Below are positions 18,401-26,287 of a stretch of DNA of 64,000 bases, piece after piece (the stretch's first letter is position 1; every line of letters begins with the position of its first letter). Under the pieces are notes generated by a model. That model saw only the letters and a program-made list of their open reading frames with translations. It was not told the DNA's origin and ran no database searches. The stretch is taken from the NCBI GenBank assembly GCA_963658695.1, contig CAVKRN010000002.1, forward strand, positions 49,895-113,894, written 5' to 3'. The position numbers and the translations under genes are program-made. Source of the DNA: CAG-791 sp963658695. GTDB taxonomy: Bacteria > Bacillota > Clostridia > Lachnospirales > Lachnospiraceae.

Positions 18401-18982
18401 CATATGGCAGCGGTTGGCTATGACCTCTATTGCAAAATGCTGGATACAGCGGTAAAGGAGGCAAAGGGACTTCCGGTAAAGGAGGAACGAAATGTGGTGG
18501 TGAACCTCTCTGCCGACGCATTCATTCCCGGCAGTTATATTCTGAACGAGGCGCAGAAGCTGGATATCTATAAAAAGATTGCAGCCGTATCGTCACTGGA
18601 GGACTGTGAAGACATCCGGGATGAGCTGCGCGACCGCTTTGGAGAGAAAATACCGGCACCGGCCGAAAACCTGCTGCGTGTCGCATTGATCCGCAGCATT
18701 GCCGGGAAGCTCGATATTGCGGAGATTGCAGGCGGTGCCGGGACAATCCGCTTTACACTGACACCGGATGCCGGCATTCAGGTGGCGAAGATTCCAGCCT
18801 TCCTTGCAAGTCGAAAAGGAAGGCTCACATTCTCACCCAAAGGGGCACCGAAAGGGGACAGGAAAGGGCAGCCGTTTTTTGAATACCGCTATTCGATCAG
18901 CGGTGTAACCATTCGGGACGAAGCGGAACTTCTGGCACAGACCGAGGAATTTCTGGTGGAATTCAATAAATTTTTGCGGTGA
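15410..18982 (+). CDS. mfd: transcription-repair coupling factor
   Basis: 1190 residues from ATG 15410 (GGCAGGGA upstream), normal length. Mfd removes stalled RNA polymerase from damaged DNA and recruits UvrA. The order of parts is visible: UvrB-like N-terminal domain (QVEEPGQFAIRGDIVDIF), the CarD-like RNA polymerase interaction domain (LKVGDYVVHEDHGIGIYRGV), then the helicase with Walker A CGDVGFGKTEIAIRAAF, DEEQRFGV, TLSATPIPRTLHMS, STTIIETGLDI and QLRGRVGRSSRTAYAF, and the C-terminal TRCF domain (SADAFIPGSYILNEAQKLDIYKKIA). It follows pth by 100 bases. Confidence 0.97.
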   Translation: MRTLTEPLHEAAEYQTLLEQLKEPGARALADGCVPSQKLHLIDALSGERALAPHARFRLILTYSDKRVRQIQSEYLFYDRNTVVFPARDLIFYQADLRGKALEKERMLCLRRIMEGRPTTLVTTFAALMTPQVSLRTLQNAVLFLEKRQRFALNQLSGRLLQLGYEKTLQVEEPGQFAIRGDIVDIFDLTEENPCRLEFFDDEIDSIRSFDLETQRSIEQLESVQVYPAAELIMSDARRRDGLARIKEEQEKTVQTLRDQGRMEAAHRLLQETKEILERAEELRDYTGLEGYIHYFYPQTDSFLELFPKDQTMVFLDEPAHIREEADAVELEFRESMISRSEKGYVLPGQMQLLSSADAIEAKMKDYRCLGLTELASGNSFFLPECIVSVHARSVAAYNKSFDALAEDLRKYRLQKYRCIIISASRTRAKRLAADLTARGLTSFYSENPDRVLEPGEIMTYYGSIAHGFEYPQLKFIVIAETDIFGAGIRKKQKKHRYEGESIRDFAQLKVGDYVVHEDHGIGIYRGVEKIEVDGIAKDYIKIEYGGGGTLYILPGELKVLQKYASQEAAKPKLNKLGTQEWSATRNKVKGAVEEVAADLVQLYAKRQAMKGHAFEKDTVWQKEFEELFPFEETQDQLNAIADTKKDMESDKIMDRLICGDVGFGKTEIAIRAAFKAVQDGMQVAVLVPTTILAQQHFNTFTERMKEYPVCVEMLSRFRTAAEQKKTLAGVASGRVDILIGTHRLLSKDVTFKSLGLLVVDEEQRFGVAHKEKIKKLRENVDVLTLSATPIPRTLHMSMIGIRDMSVLEEAPQDRVSIQTYVMEYNEEMVREAVLRELSRGGQVYYVYNRVNDIAETAARLQQLIPEARIGFAHGQMNEQELEKVMYDFISGRIDVLVSTTIIETGLDISNVNTIIIHDSDRMGLSQLYQLRGRVGRSSRTAYAFLMYKKDKLLREEAQKRLAAIREFTDLGSGFRIAMRDLEIRGAGAVLGKAQHGHMAAVGYDLYCKMLDTAVKEAKGLPVKEERNVVVNLSADAFIPGSYILNEAQKLDIYKKIAAVSSLEDCEDIRDELRDRFGEKIPAPAENLLRVALIRSIAGKLDIAEIAGGAGTIRFTLTPDAGIQVAKIPAFLASRKGRLTFSPKGAPKGDRKGQPFFEYRYSISGVTIRDEAELLAQTEEFLVEFNKFLR

Positions 18983-18984
18983 AC

Positions 18985-19092
18985 GCCAGCCGACGGTAAC
19001 AGTACACTCTGCCAGGACGTTACTGTGCATACGCCATCCATCGCCTGACTGGCGACTGAACTGTTACGTCAGGACCCGTCGCTGGCGGAATC
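18985..19092. repeat. palindromic repeat (CGCCAGC-GACGG family), interrupted copy
   Basis: Outer arms CGCCAGCCGACGG and CCGTCGCTGGCGG form an inverted repeat resembling the ends of the larger structured elements at 11290 and 22701 (which end ...GGACCCGTCGCT). The sequence ACTCTGCCAGGACCCGTCGCTGG of copy 22701 is found here split by a 49-bp insertion. Confidence 0.6.
19019..19067. mobile_element. 49-bp inverted-repeat mini-element with 8-bp target duplication (copy 2)
   Basis: Same length and same ends as the element at 14565: GTTACTGTGCA...TGAACTGTTAC. Flanked by GCCAGGAC (19011-19018) and GTCAGGAC (19068-19075), a 7-of-8 duplication. The central bases differ from copy 1 but keep CGCC...GGCG pairing, so the whole element can fold as a hairpin. 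Confidence 0.7.
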
Positions 19093-19184
19093 TTCACAAT
19101 GGGGCTGTTGCGAGTGCAGTCGAAATGTTAAAATCAAATCAAATGCGCGTTAACAGACTGTAAAACAGCGGAGAAAATGAAAAT

Positions 19185-21140
19185 ATGAGCATATATGGGA
19201 TTCTTACCATTGTGGGGGGACTGGTCCTGTTCCTCTATGGCATTACAACTCTGGGGGAGGGGCTCAAAAAGGTATCCGGAGGCAAGATGGAGCAGATCCT
19301 GCAGACATTGACCTCCAATAAATGGAAGGGAGCGCTCCTTGGCATGCTGGTGACGGCAGTCATCCAGTCCTCCGGAGCCACCATCGTTATGGTGGTGGGC
19401 TTTGTCAATTCGGAAATCATGTCCTTGAATCAGGCGGTCGGTGTTATTCTCGGTGCCAACATCGGCACCACCATTACGGCCTGGCTGTTATCCCTTACGG
19501 GCATTGAGAGTAGCAATTTACTTATGTCGATGCTCAAGCCTAAGAATTTTTCCCCCATTGTCGGCTTTATCGGCGTCTTCATGATGATGTTCTGCAAAAA
19601 GCAGAAGCAAAAGGATGTAGGCGGCATCATGACGAGCTTTGCCGTTCTTCTGATCGGTATGACGACGATGTCGGAGGGAGCGGCGCCGCTGGCAGACAAC
19701 CCGCAGTTCGTAGGGCTTCTTACGGCCTTTTCCAATCCCATCCTCGGCCTCTTGGTCGGTCTTATCGTAACCGTCATCTTGCAGAGCTCCTCGGCTTCCA
19801 TTGGTATTCTGCAGTCCCTTTCCCTGACGGGCGTTTTGTCGATGGGAAGCGCCATTCCCGTCATTATGGGCGAAAACATCGGCTCAGCCATTACCGGGAT
19901 TATCGGGGCCATCGGTGCCTCCCGCAACGCGGTACGGGCGTCGCTGACGCAGCTTTTTTATTGCATTCTGAAGACGGGGGTCTTTATGATCGGCTTTTAC
20001 TCCCTGAATGCATTGTTGCATTTCCCGATTATGGAGCAGACAGCAACGCCGGTAACCATTGCCGTGTTCCACAGCGTATTCAATATACTGGCCGTTGCCT
20101 GCATGCTTCCGATCTCCGATATTCTGGTGAAGCTGGTAACGAAGGTGCTGCCGGTTACCGAGGCGGAGCGCGCGGTCAGTGAACGACGCAAGGAGCTGCA
20201 GATGCTGGATCCCCGCTTTATCACATCGACATCCTTTGCGCTGGAGCAGTGTCAGAAGGCAACGCAGAAGATGGCAGAGTACACGCAGGAAGCGCTGACA
20301 ACGGCGGTTGACCTGGTGCTGGATTACAACGAGGAAGGTGCGGAACGCGTAAGCCGCCTCGAGCGCACGGTAGACGAATACGAGGATCAGCTCAACGGCT
20401 ATCTTTCCAGTCTTTCTAATAAAACATTTACAGCAGAGAATTCTCATCAGTTTACGCTGCTGATGCACTGCATCGGTGATTTTGAACGCATCTCCGACCA
20501 TGCACTGAACATCATGCAAAAGGCCCAGGAGCTGAATGAAAAGGGACAGCATTTTTCTGGAAATGCTCTGGAAGAGCTTAGGGTCTTCCAGGAGGCAATC
20601 AAAGACATTCTGCAGCGTGCGGTGCGGGCCTTTTGTGAAAACGACCTTCAGCTGGCAGCGACCGTAGAGCCCTTGGAAGAAGTGATTGACGGACTGAATA
20701 TGGAAGTCAAGCGGCATCACGTAAAACGCCTGCAGAAGGGAAAATGTTCGGTAGAAACCGGTGTCATTCTGGAGGACATCACGACCGACTACGAACGCAT
20801 TGCGGACCATTGCAACAATATAGCGGTACACTTGGCACAGCGGACAGAAGACGGGTTTGATACGCACGAATATCTCCAGCATTTAGAGCAGAATGCAAGA
20901 GAGGATTTCCGCACCTATGTTTCCTTGTTCGAAGCTCGCTACCGTCTGCCTGCGGAAGGGGAGGACAACGGTAAAGCCGGAAAGACGGTGAAGGCATCTC
21001 AGGGAGAGAATACGATTCGCGGGGAGGATGATCCGAAGAAGGAGAAAGGCCTTTCGGCAGCAGAGAAGACAGCGAAGAAACTGAAAGAGAAAAAAGATCG
21101 AAAGAAGAACGCCAAAAAAGAACAGAAGAAAAAAGTCTGA
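19185..21140 (+). CDS. Na+/phosphate cotransporter family protein with PhoU-like domain
   Basis: 651 residues. Two copies of the Na/Pi-cotransporter domain are seen, each with the QSS signature (AVIQSSGATIVMVVGF at ~59 and TVILQSSSASIGILQ at ~196), in a hydrophobic N-terminal ~310 residues. Residues ~345-545 are helical and PhoU-like (RISDHALNIMQKAQEL, TDYERIADHCNNIAVH). The last ~60 residues are Lys/Glu-rich and presumably cytosolic. Members take up phosphate with sodium; the PhoU part is assumed regulatory. Start ATG 19185 follows GCGGAGAAAATGAAAAT; no neighbouring pho genes are present. It is terminated by a long palindrome shared with the convergent gene. Confidence 0.88.
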   Translation: MSIYGILTIVGGLVLFLYGITTLGEGLKKVSGGKMEQILQTLTSNKWKGALLGMLVTAVIQSSGATIVMVVGFVNSEIMSLNQAVGVILGANIGTTITAWLLSLTGIESSNLLMSMLKPKNFSPIVGFIGVFMMMFCKKQKQKDVGGIMTSFAVLLIGMTTMSEGAAPLADNPQFVGLLTAFSNPILGLLVGLIVTVILQSSSASIGILQSLSLTGVLSMGSAIPVIMGENIGSAITGIIGAIGASRNAVRASLTQLFYCILKTGVFMIGFYSLNALLHFPIMEQTATPVTIAVFHSVFNILAVACMLPISDILVKLVTKVLPVTEAERAVSERRKELQMLDPRFITSTSFALEQCQKATQKMAEYTQEALTTAVDLVLDYNEEGAERVSRLERTVDEYEDQLNGYLSSLSNKTFTAENSHQFTLLMHCIGDFERISDHALNIMQKAQELNEKGQHFSGNALEELRVFQEAIKDILQRAVRAFCENDLQLAATVEPLEEVIDGLNMEVKRHHVKRLQKGKCSVETGVILEDITTDYERIADHCNNIAVHLAQRTEDGFDTHEYLQHLEQNAREDFRTYVSLFEARYRLPAEGEDNGKAGKTVKASQGENTIRGEDDPKKEKGLSAAEKTAKKLKEKKDRKKNAKKEQKKKV

Positions 21141-21147
21141 TATAAAT

Positions 21148-21193
21148 CCGGCAAAAAAGGTACTGCCCTGTAGGGCAGTACCTTTTTTGCCGG
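21148..21193. terminator. bidirectional terminator, near-perfect 46-bp palindrome
   Basis: Two 23-base arms, CCGGCAAAAAAGGTACTGCCCTG and its near-exact complement, differ at one central position. The stem carries A6 and T6 tracts at its base, so it can stop transcription from both the Na/Pi gene (plus) and the nicotinate phosphoribosyltransferase gene (minus). Confidence 0.92.
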
Positions 21194-21210
21194 ACCGGTT
21201 GCAAGACAGG

Positions 21211-22662
21211 TTATCGTCCGCTTTGGTCCAGAAGTCGGAGCTTGGTATCGTAAAGTCTTTGCGACAGATCCACGTGGATCTCATGGGGGTTATCCAGACG
21301 CCGGGATTCCTCCCACAGCGTATCCTGCTCGGACAGGCAGTAGGAGCGAAGCACCATGGTGGGCTTTGATTCATACACACAGTTGCCGTTTTTGAATAGC
21401 GGAACCAGCATTTCCCGGAGTGTAAACTGTCCGGGAGAAAGAAGCGTCTTCTTCCAGGGCTCACTGGGATCAAACAGAAGGAGCGATTCGTCCTCACTGT
21501 AATGTTCATCCGCAAAGCAGATCAGGTCTGCCTTGATCTTGTGCGTCTCCTTTTCGTAAACGCGGTAGATTTTCTTGTCACCGGGATTGGTGATTTTCTC
21601 TGTATTCTCGGAGAGTTTGATCTTCGGCAGGAAGGTACCGTCCTCCTGCTGTACAGCAGCAAGTTTGTAAACGCCGCCGAAGCTGGGGTTATCTTTGGCT
21701 GTGATCAGGTGGGTTCCAACACCGAAGGAATCAATGCAGGCCCCCTGTTGGAAGAGAGAGGCAATCAGGTGCTCGTCCAGATCGTTGGAACAGGTGATTT
21801 TTGCCTGCGGGTAGCCGGCCTCGTCCAGCATGCGGCGCGCACGTTTGGTCAGGTAGGCAAGGTCGCCGGAGTCCAGACGAATACCGATGTGATCCAGCGG
21901 AAGTCCCTTTTCCCTCATATAGTCAAATGTGCGGATGGCATTCGGAATGCCGCTGCCCAGTGTGTCGTAGGTGTCCACCAGAAGCGTACAAGCGGACGGA
22001 TAGAGCTCGGCGTAGGTCTTGAACGCGTCAAGCTCGCTGTCAAAGCTCATGATCCAGCTGTGTGCATGGGTTCCAAGAACAGGGACATCAAAGAGCTCGC
22101 CGCACAGAACGTTGGAGGTTCCGACACAGCCGCCGATGACAGCCGCTCTTGCACCATAGGTGCCTGCATCCGGCCCCTGCGCCCTCCGGAGTCCGAACTC
22201 CATGACCGGTGCACCCTTCGCGGCATAGCAGATCCGGGCTGCTTTGGTTGCAATCAGGCTCTGATGATTGATGATGCACAGAATGGCAGTCTCCACCAGC
22301 TGTGCCTCCATGATAGGCGCTATCACCTTCACAATCGGCTCTCTGGGGAAAATAAGAGATCCTTCCGGAACACACCAGATATCGCCGTGAAACCGGAAAT
22401 CCGCCAGGTAATCCAGAAAATCCGCATCGAAAATACCGGTGCTGCGAAGATACGCGATGTCCTGTGAGGAGAAATGCAGATCCTTAATATATCGAATCAG
22501 CTGCTCCACACCGCACATGACAGAATATCCGCCCTCGAACGGGTTGTTGCGGAAGAAGGCATCGAAAATGACGGTTTTGTTCTCATCCCGGTGCTTAAAA
22601 TACCCCTGCATCATGGTGAGTTCATAGAAATCGGTAAGTAGTGTCAGGTTTTGCCTGTCCAT
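21211..22662 (-). CDS. pncB: nicotinate phosphoribosyltransferase
   Basis: 483 residues from ATG 22662 (minus-strand GAAAGGAAA upstream). The frame is open for another 103 codons 5', but that stretch is translated repeat DNA. The enzyme joins nicotinate and PRPP to give nicotinate mononucleotide, the entry to NAD salvage. Evidence: N-terminal LTLLTDFYELTMMQGYF, NNPFEGGYSVMCGVEQLI, the MEFGLRRAQGPDAG region, GTHAHSWIMSF, LLVDTYDTLGSGIPNAI and IRLDSGDLAYLTKRARRMLDEAGY. Gene symbol is by family; some databases call this clade PncB2. A single-gene transcript is likely, with the repeat element in its leader. Confidence 0.93.
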   Translation of the reverse strand: MDRQNLTLLTDFYELTMMQGYFKHRDENKTVIFDAFFRNNPFEGGYSVMCGVEQLIRYIKDLHFSSQDIAYLRSTGIFDADFLDYLADFRFHGDIWCVPEGSLIFPREPIVKVIAPIMEAQLVETAILCIINHQSLIATKAARICYAAKGAPVMEFGLRRAQGPDAGTYGARAAVIGGCVGTSNVLCGELFDVPVLGTHAHSWIMSFDSELDAFKTYAELYPSACTLLVDTYDTLGSGIPNAIRTFDYMREKGLPLDHIGIRLDSGDLAYLTKRARRMLDEAGYPQAKITCSNDLDEHLIASLFQQGACIDSFGVGTHLITAKDNPSFGGVYKLAAVQQEDGTFLPKIKLSENTEKITNPGDKKIYRVYEKETHKIKADLICFADEHYSEDESLLLFDPSEPWKKTLLSPGQFTLREMLVPLFKNGNCVYESKPTMVLRSYCLSEQDTLWEESRRLDNPHEIHVDLSQRLYDTKLRLLDQSGR

Positions 22663-22700
22663 GGAAGATGATTTCCTTTCTCGTATGTGGTGGAAGCATA

Positions 22701-22887
22701 GTATTGTACAGACGCCAGCAAAGCGATGGGTGGCAGAGAATGTCCAGATCAGGGGCCTTGCGAGGCCTCGGTGCTTGCGAGCGTATTCTGCGAGCTTAGC
22801 ACCGCTAGGTCCGAGGACGGAGCGGGAGCGTCCCCTGATCGGACAACTCTGCCAGGACCCGTCGCTGGCTGGCGTGTGAACTGTTAC
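22701..22887 (+). repeat. 187-bp structured inverted-repeat element, copy 2
   Basis: Starts GTATTGTACAGACGCCAGC and ends GCTGGCGTGTGAACTGTTAC. Nested stems pair TGGCAGAG (22731-22738) with CTCTGCCA (22847-22854), and GATCAGGGG (22747-22755) with CCCCTGATC (22832-22840). The apical part contains hairpins GGCCTtgcgAGGCC and CGGTGCT...AGCACCG. It separates the divergent pncB (minus) and ileS (plus) genes. Together with the ileS promoter it accounts for the whole gap 22663-23033. Confidence 0.78.
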
Positions 22888-22926
22888 ACGATGTCTATAC
22901 GTCAATGATACACCATCCCGGCTGGC

Positions 22927-22956
22927 TTGACACGATTTTTGCCGCCGCCGTATAAT
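22927..22956 (+). promoter_or_regulatory. sigma-A-type promoter for ileS
   Basis: Perfect -35 TTGACA (22927-22932) and perfect -10 TATAAT (22951-22956), 18 bases apart, about 78 bases before the ileS ATG. The short leader holds two small hairpins (GGGCTT...AAGCCC and CGCCGGC...GCTGGCG) and no T-box sequence. Confidence 0.85.
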
Positions 22957-23033
22957 CGAGGGGCTTGTCAATGGGCAAAAGCCCGGTAAACACGTAACGC
23001 CGGCTGACGAGAAAGGCTGGCGAAGGAGGTTCT

Positions 23034-26000
23034 ATGTACAAAAAGGTAAATCCTGATCTGAATTTCGTACAGCGCGAAGAGAACACGGCGAAGTTCTGGC
23101 AGGAGAACGACATTTTCAATAAGAGTGTGGAACAGAACGAGGGAAACCCGATCTACATGTTCTATGACGGCCCGCCGACGGCAAACGGCAAGCCCCACAT
23201 CGGTCATGTTGAGACGCGTGTCATCAAGGACATGATTCCCAGATACCACACCATGAAGGGGGAACAGGTTCCCAGAAAGGCTGGATGGGATACCCATGGC
23301 CTTCCGGTGGAGCTGGAGGTTGAGAAGGAGATCGGCATTGAGGGAAAGGACGAGATCGAGAATTACGGCATCGAGCCTTTCATTAAGAAGTGCAAGGAAT
23401 CTGTCTGGAAATACAAGGGAATGTGGGAGACCTTCTCCCGGAAGGTTGGCTTCTGGGCAGATATGGATCACCCGTATGTGACCTATTACGATGATTACAT
23501 TGAGTCTGAGTGGTGGGCACTGCAGCAGATCTGGAATAAGAATCTCCTGTACAAGGGATTTAAGGTTGTGCCCTACTGCCCGAGCTGCGGCACACCGCTT
23601 TCTTCCCATGAGGTAGCACAGGGCTATAAGACGCTGAAGGACCGCACGGCCATTGTTCGCTTCCGGGCAGCGGGAGAGGATGCGTATTTCCTCGCCTGGA
23701 CGACGACACCCTGGACGCTGCCTTCGAACATCGCACTTTGCGTGAATCCGGAGGACACCTATCTGAAGGTAAAGGCGGCAGATGGCTATACCTATTATCT
23801 GGCAGAGGCACTGGCAGATAAGGTGCTGGGCGAGCTTGCCACAGAGGAAAAGCCTGCTTACGAGGTTCTTGAAACCTATAAGGGCAAGGAGCTGGAATAC
23901 AAGGAGTATGAGCCGCTTTACTCCTGTGCCAAGGAAACAGCTGACCGTCAGCACAAGAAAGCCTTCTTTGTGTACTGTGATGATTATGTCACGATGACAG
24001 ATGGTACCGGTATCGTTCATATCGCACCGGCCTTTGGTGAAGACGATGCCCGCGTGGGACGCAAATATAACGCTCCCTTCGTACAGATGGTGGACGACCA
24101 TGGCCGGATGAAGCCGGAGACTGGCAAGTTTGCCGGCATGCGCTGCAAGCCGACGCAGGCGGAGCTGGATGAGGGTGCTATCAGCTGTGATCCGGAGGTT
24201 CTGAAGGACCTGGATGAGAGGGGCATTCTGTTTGCTGCTCCGAAGGTAGAGCACGACTATCCGCACTGCTGGAGATGCGGAACGCCACTGATCTATTATG
24301 CACGTGAGTCCTGGTTCATTAAGATGACCGAGGTGCGTGATGATCTTGTGCGGAACAACAAGGAAATTAACTGGGTTCCGCCGACCATGGGCGAGGGACG
24401 CTTTGGCAACTGGCTGGAGAACATTCAGGACTGGGCAATTTCGCGCAACCGCTACTGGGGAACGCCTCTGAACATCTGGGAATGCCCGGACTGCGGCAAG
24501 CAGATCAGTGTCGGCTCCCGCAAGGAGCTGGCCGAGCTTTCCGGAAATCCGGAGGCGGAGCACACCGAGCTTCACAGGCCCTATGTGGATCAGTATGAGA
24601 TCAAGTGCCCGGACTGCTCCGGCAGCATGAAGCGTGTACCGGAGGTAATCGACTGCTGGTTTGATTCCGGTGCCTGCCCGTATGCAGAGCTGCATTATCC
24701 ATTTGAAAATAAGGAACTGTTCGAGAAGCAGTTCCCGGCATCCTTTATTTCGGAGGCTGTTGACCAGACGAGAGGATGGTTCTACTCCCTGCACGCAGAG
24801 GCTACCCTTCTGTTCAACCGGCCGGCATTCAAGAACGTAATTGTTATGGGTCTTGTTCTGGACGAAGAGGGCAATAAAATGTCCAAGTCCAAGGGAAATG
24901 CGGTGGATCCGATGGAGGCTCTGGAAACCTATGGCGCCGATGCTGTCCGCTGGTATTTTTACACGGCAAGTGCACCGTGGCTTCCTAAGCGCTTCTCCGG
25001 AAAGTCGGTAAAGGAAGGACAGAGCAAGTTCCTCGGAACTCTTTGGAATACCTACGCCTTCTATGTGCTGTATGCGGAGATTGATCAGTTTGATCCGACG
25101 AAGTATACGCTGGATTACGACAAGCTTTCTGTCATGGACAAGTGGCTTTTGTCCAAGATGAACTCCATGATTCAGAAGACCGATGCCAACATGGCAGCAT
25201 ATAAGCTGCCGGAGGCAGCTGCTGTGCTGGAGGAGTTCGTGGATGACCTTTCCAACTGGTATGTTCGCCGAGGAAGAGAACGCTTCTGGGCAAAGGGCAT
25301 GGAGCAGGATAAGATCAATGCCTACATGACGCTTTACACGGCGCTGAAAAATGTCTGCCTGTGCGCAGCACCGATGATTCCGTTTATGACGGAGGAGATC
25401 TATCAGAACATCGTGCGCAGTGTGGACGCGGCCGCTCCGGAATCGATTCATCTGTGCCGCTTCCCGGAGGCAGATCAGAATCGTATTGACGAAAAGCTGG
25501 AAGAGGATATGGACGAGGTTCTTAAGATTGTGGTGATGGGACGCGCCTGCCGCAATACCTCCGGCCGCAAGAATCGTCAGCCGCTTTCCAAGATGTATGT
25601 GAAGGCCGACAAGAGCCTGGATCGTTTCTATCAGGAAATCATTGAGGATGAGTTGAATGTAAAGAGCGTGGAATTCGCCGATGATGTGAGGGCATACACG
25701 ACCTATACCTTCAAACCGCAGCTGCGCACGGTAGGACCCAAGTACGGTAAGCACCTTGGCAGCATCCGGAAGATCCTGTCTGAACTGGATGGGAACAAGG
25801 CCATGGATGAGCTGAATGCAAACGGCGCGCTCCGCTTTACGGCAGACGGAGAAGAAATCGAATTGACAAGAGATGATCTTCTGGTCGAGATGGCGCAAAA
25901 GCCTGGTTACGTATCCCAGGAGGATGGCAATCTTACCGTGGTGATCGATACCAATCTGACGCAGGAGCTGATCGAAGAGGGGTATGTTTACGAGATCATC

Positions 26001-26225
26001 TCCAAGATTCAGACGATGCGCAAGGATTCCGGCTTTGAAGTGATGGATCACATTCACTTAGCGCTTTCCGGCAATGAGAAGCTTTACGAAATTGCCGGCA
26101 GGAAACAGGAAGCCATCTGCACCAAGGTTCTGGCAGATGCAATTCAAAAGGACGTTTCTCTGGCCAATGAAAAGGAGTGGGACATCAATGGTGAGACAGT
26201 AACCATTGGCGTAGAGAAGGCATAG
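23034..26225 (+). CDS. ileS: isoleucyl-tRNA synthetase
   Basis: 1063 residues, the long (archaeal/eukaryal-like) class I form rather than the ~920-residue form. It charges tRNA-Ile. HIGH motif at residues 55-58 within GPPTANGKPHIGH; editing domain in the ~200-390 region; KMSKS at 615-619 in DEEGNKMSKSKGNAVDP; DQTRGWFYSLHAEATLLF just before it. Cys pairs CPDC-GK and CPDCSGSMKR suggest a zinc site. The C-terminal anticodon-binding part contains SNWYVRRGRERFW. Ribosome site AAGGAGG precedes ATG 23034. It is followed after 62 bases by glycogen phosphorylase. Confidence 0.97.
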   Translation: MYKKVNPDLNFVQREENTAKFWQENDIFNKSVEQNEGNPIYMFYDGPPTANGKPHIGHVETRVIKDMIPRYHTMKGEQVPRKAGWDTHGLPVELEVEKEIGIEGKDEIENYGIEPFIKKCKESVWKYKGMWETFSRKVGFWADMDHPYVTYYDDYIESEWWALQQIWNKNLLYKGFKVVPYCPSCGTPLSSHEVAQGYKTLKDRTAIVRFRAAGEDAYFLAWTTTPWTLPSNIALCVNPEDTYLKVKAADGYTYYLAEALADKVLGELATEEKPAYEVLETYKGKELEYKEYEPLYSCAKETADRQHKKAFFVYCDDYVTMTDGTGIVHIAPAFGEDDARVGRKYNAPFVQMVDDHGRMKPETGKFAGMRCKPTQAELDEGAISCDPEVLKDLDERGILFAAPKVEHDYPHCWRCGTPLIYYARESWFIKMTEVRDDLVRNNKEINWVPPTMGEGRFGNWLENIQDWAISRNRYWGTPLNIWECPDCGKQISVGSRKELAELSGNPEAEHTELHRPYVDQYEIKCPDCSGSMKRVPEVIDCWFDSGACPYAELHYPFENKELFEKQFPASFISEAVDQTRGWFYSLHAEATLLFNRPAFKNVIVMGLVLDEEGNKMSKSKGNAVDPMEALETYGADAVRWYFYTASAPWLPKRFSGKSVKEGQSKFLGTLWNTYAFYVLYAEIDQFDPTKYTLDYDKLSVMDKWLLSKMNSMIQKTDANMAAYKLPEAAAVLEEFVDDLSNWYVRRGRERFWAKGMEQDKINAYMTLYTALKNVCLCAAPMIPFMTEEIYQNIVRSVDAAAPESIHLCRFPEADQNRIDEKLEEDMDEVLKIVVMGRACRNTSGRKNRQPLSKMYVKADKSLDRFYQEIIEDELNVKSVEFADDVRAYTTYTFKPQLRTVGPKYGKHLGSIRKILSELDGNKAMDELNANGALRFTADGEEIELTRDDLLVEMAQKPGYVSQEDGNLTVVIDTNLTQELIEEGYVYEIISKIQTMRKDSGFEVMDHIHLALSGNEKLYEIAGRKQEAICTKVLADAIQKDVSLANEKEWDINGETVTIGVEKA

Positions 26226-26287
26226 GATACGCCGGATTGCCTGGCGGCAATCCGGTATTACACACGGCATGCAGAAAGGGAAACGGA

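Noticed and set aside
22663..22971. 103-codon N-terminal extension of nicotinate phosphoribosyltransferase
   Set aside because: The extension is translated repeat DNA also found near murC in another context; homology and the ribosome site support ATG 22662.
22957..23033. T-box riboswitch before ileS
   Set aside because: Leader too short and no GGTGG-x-ACCGCG-type sequence is present.
22968..26057. Very long open frame antisense to ileS
   Set aside because: Shadow frame; the plus strand has all IleRS motifs.
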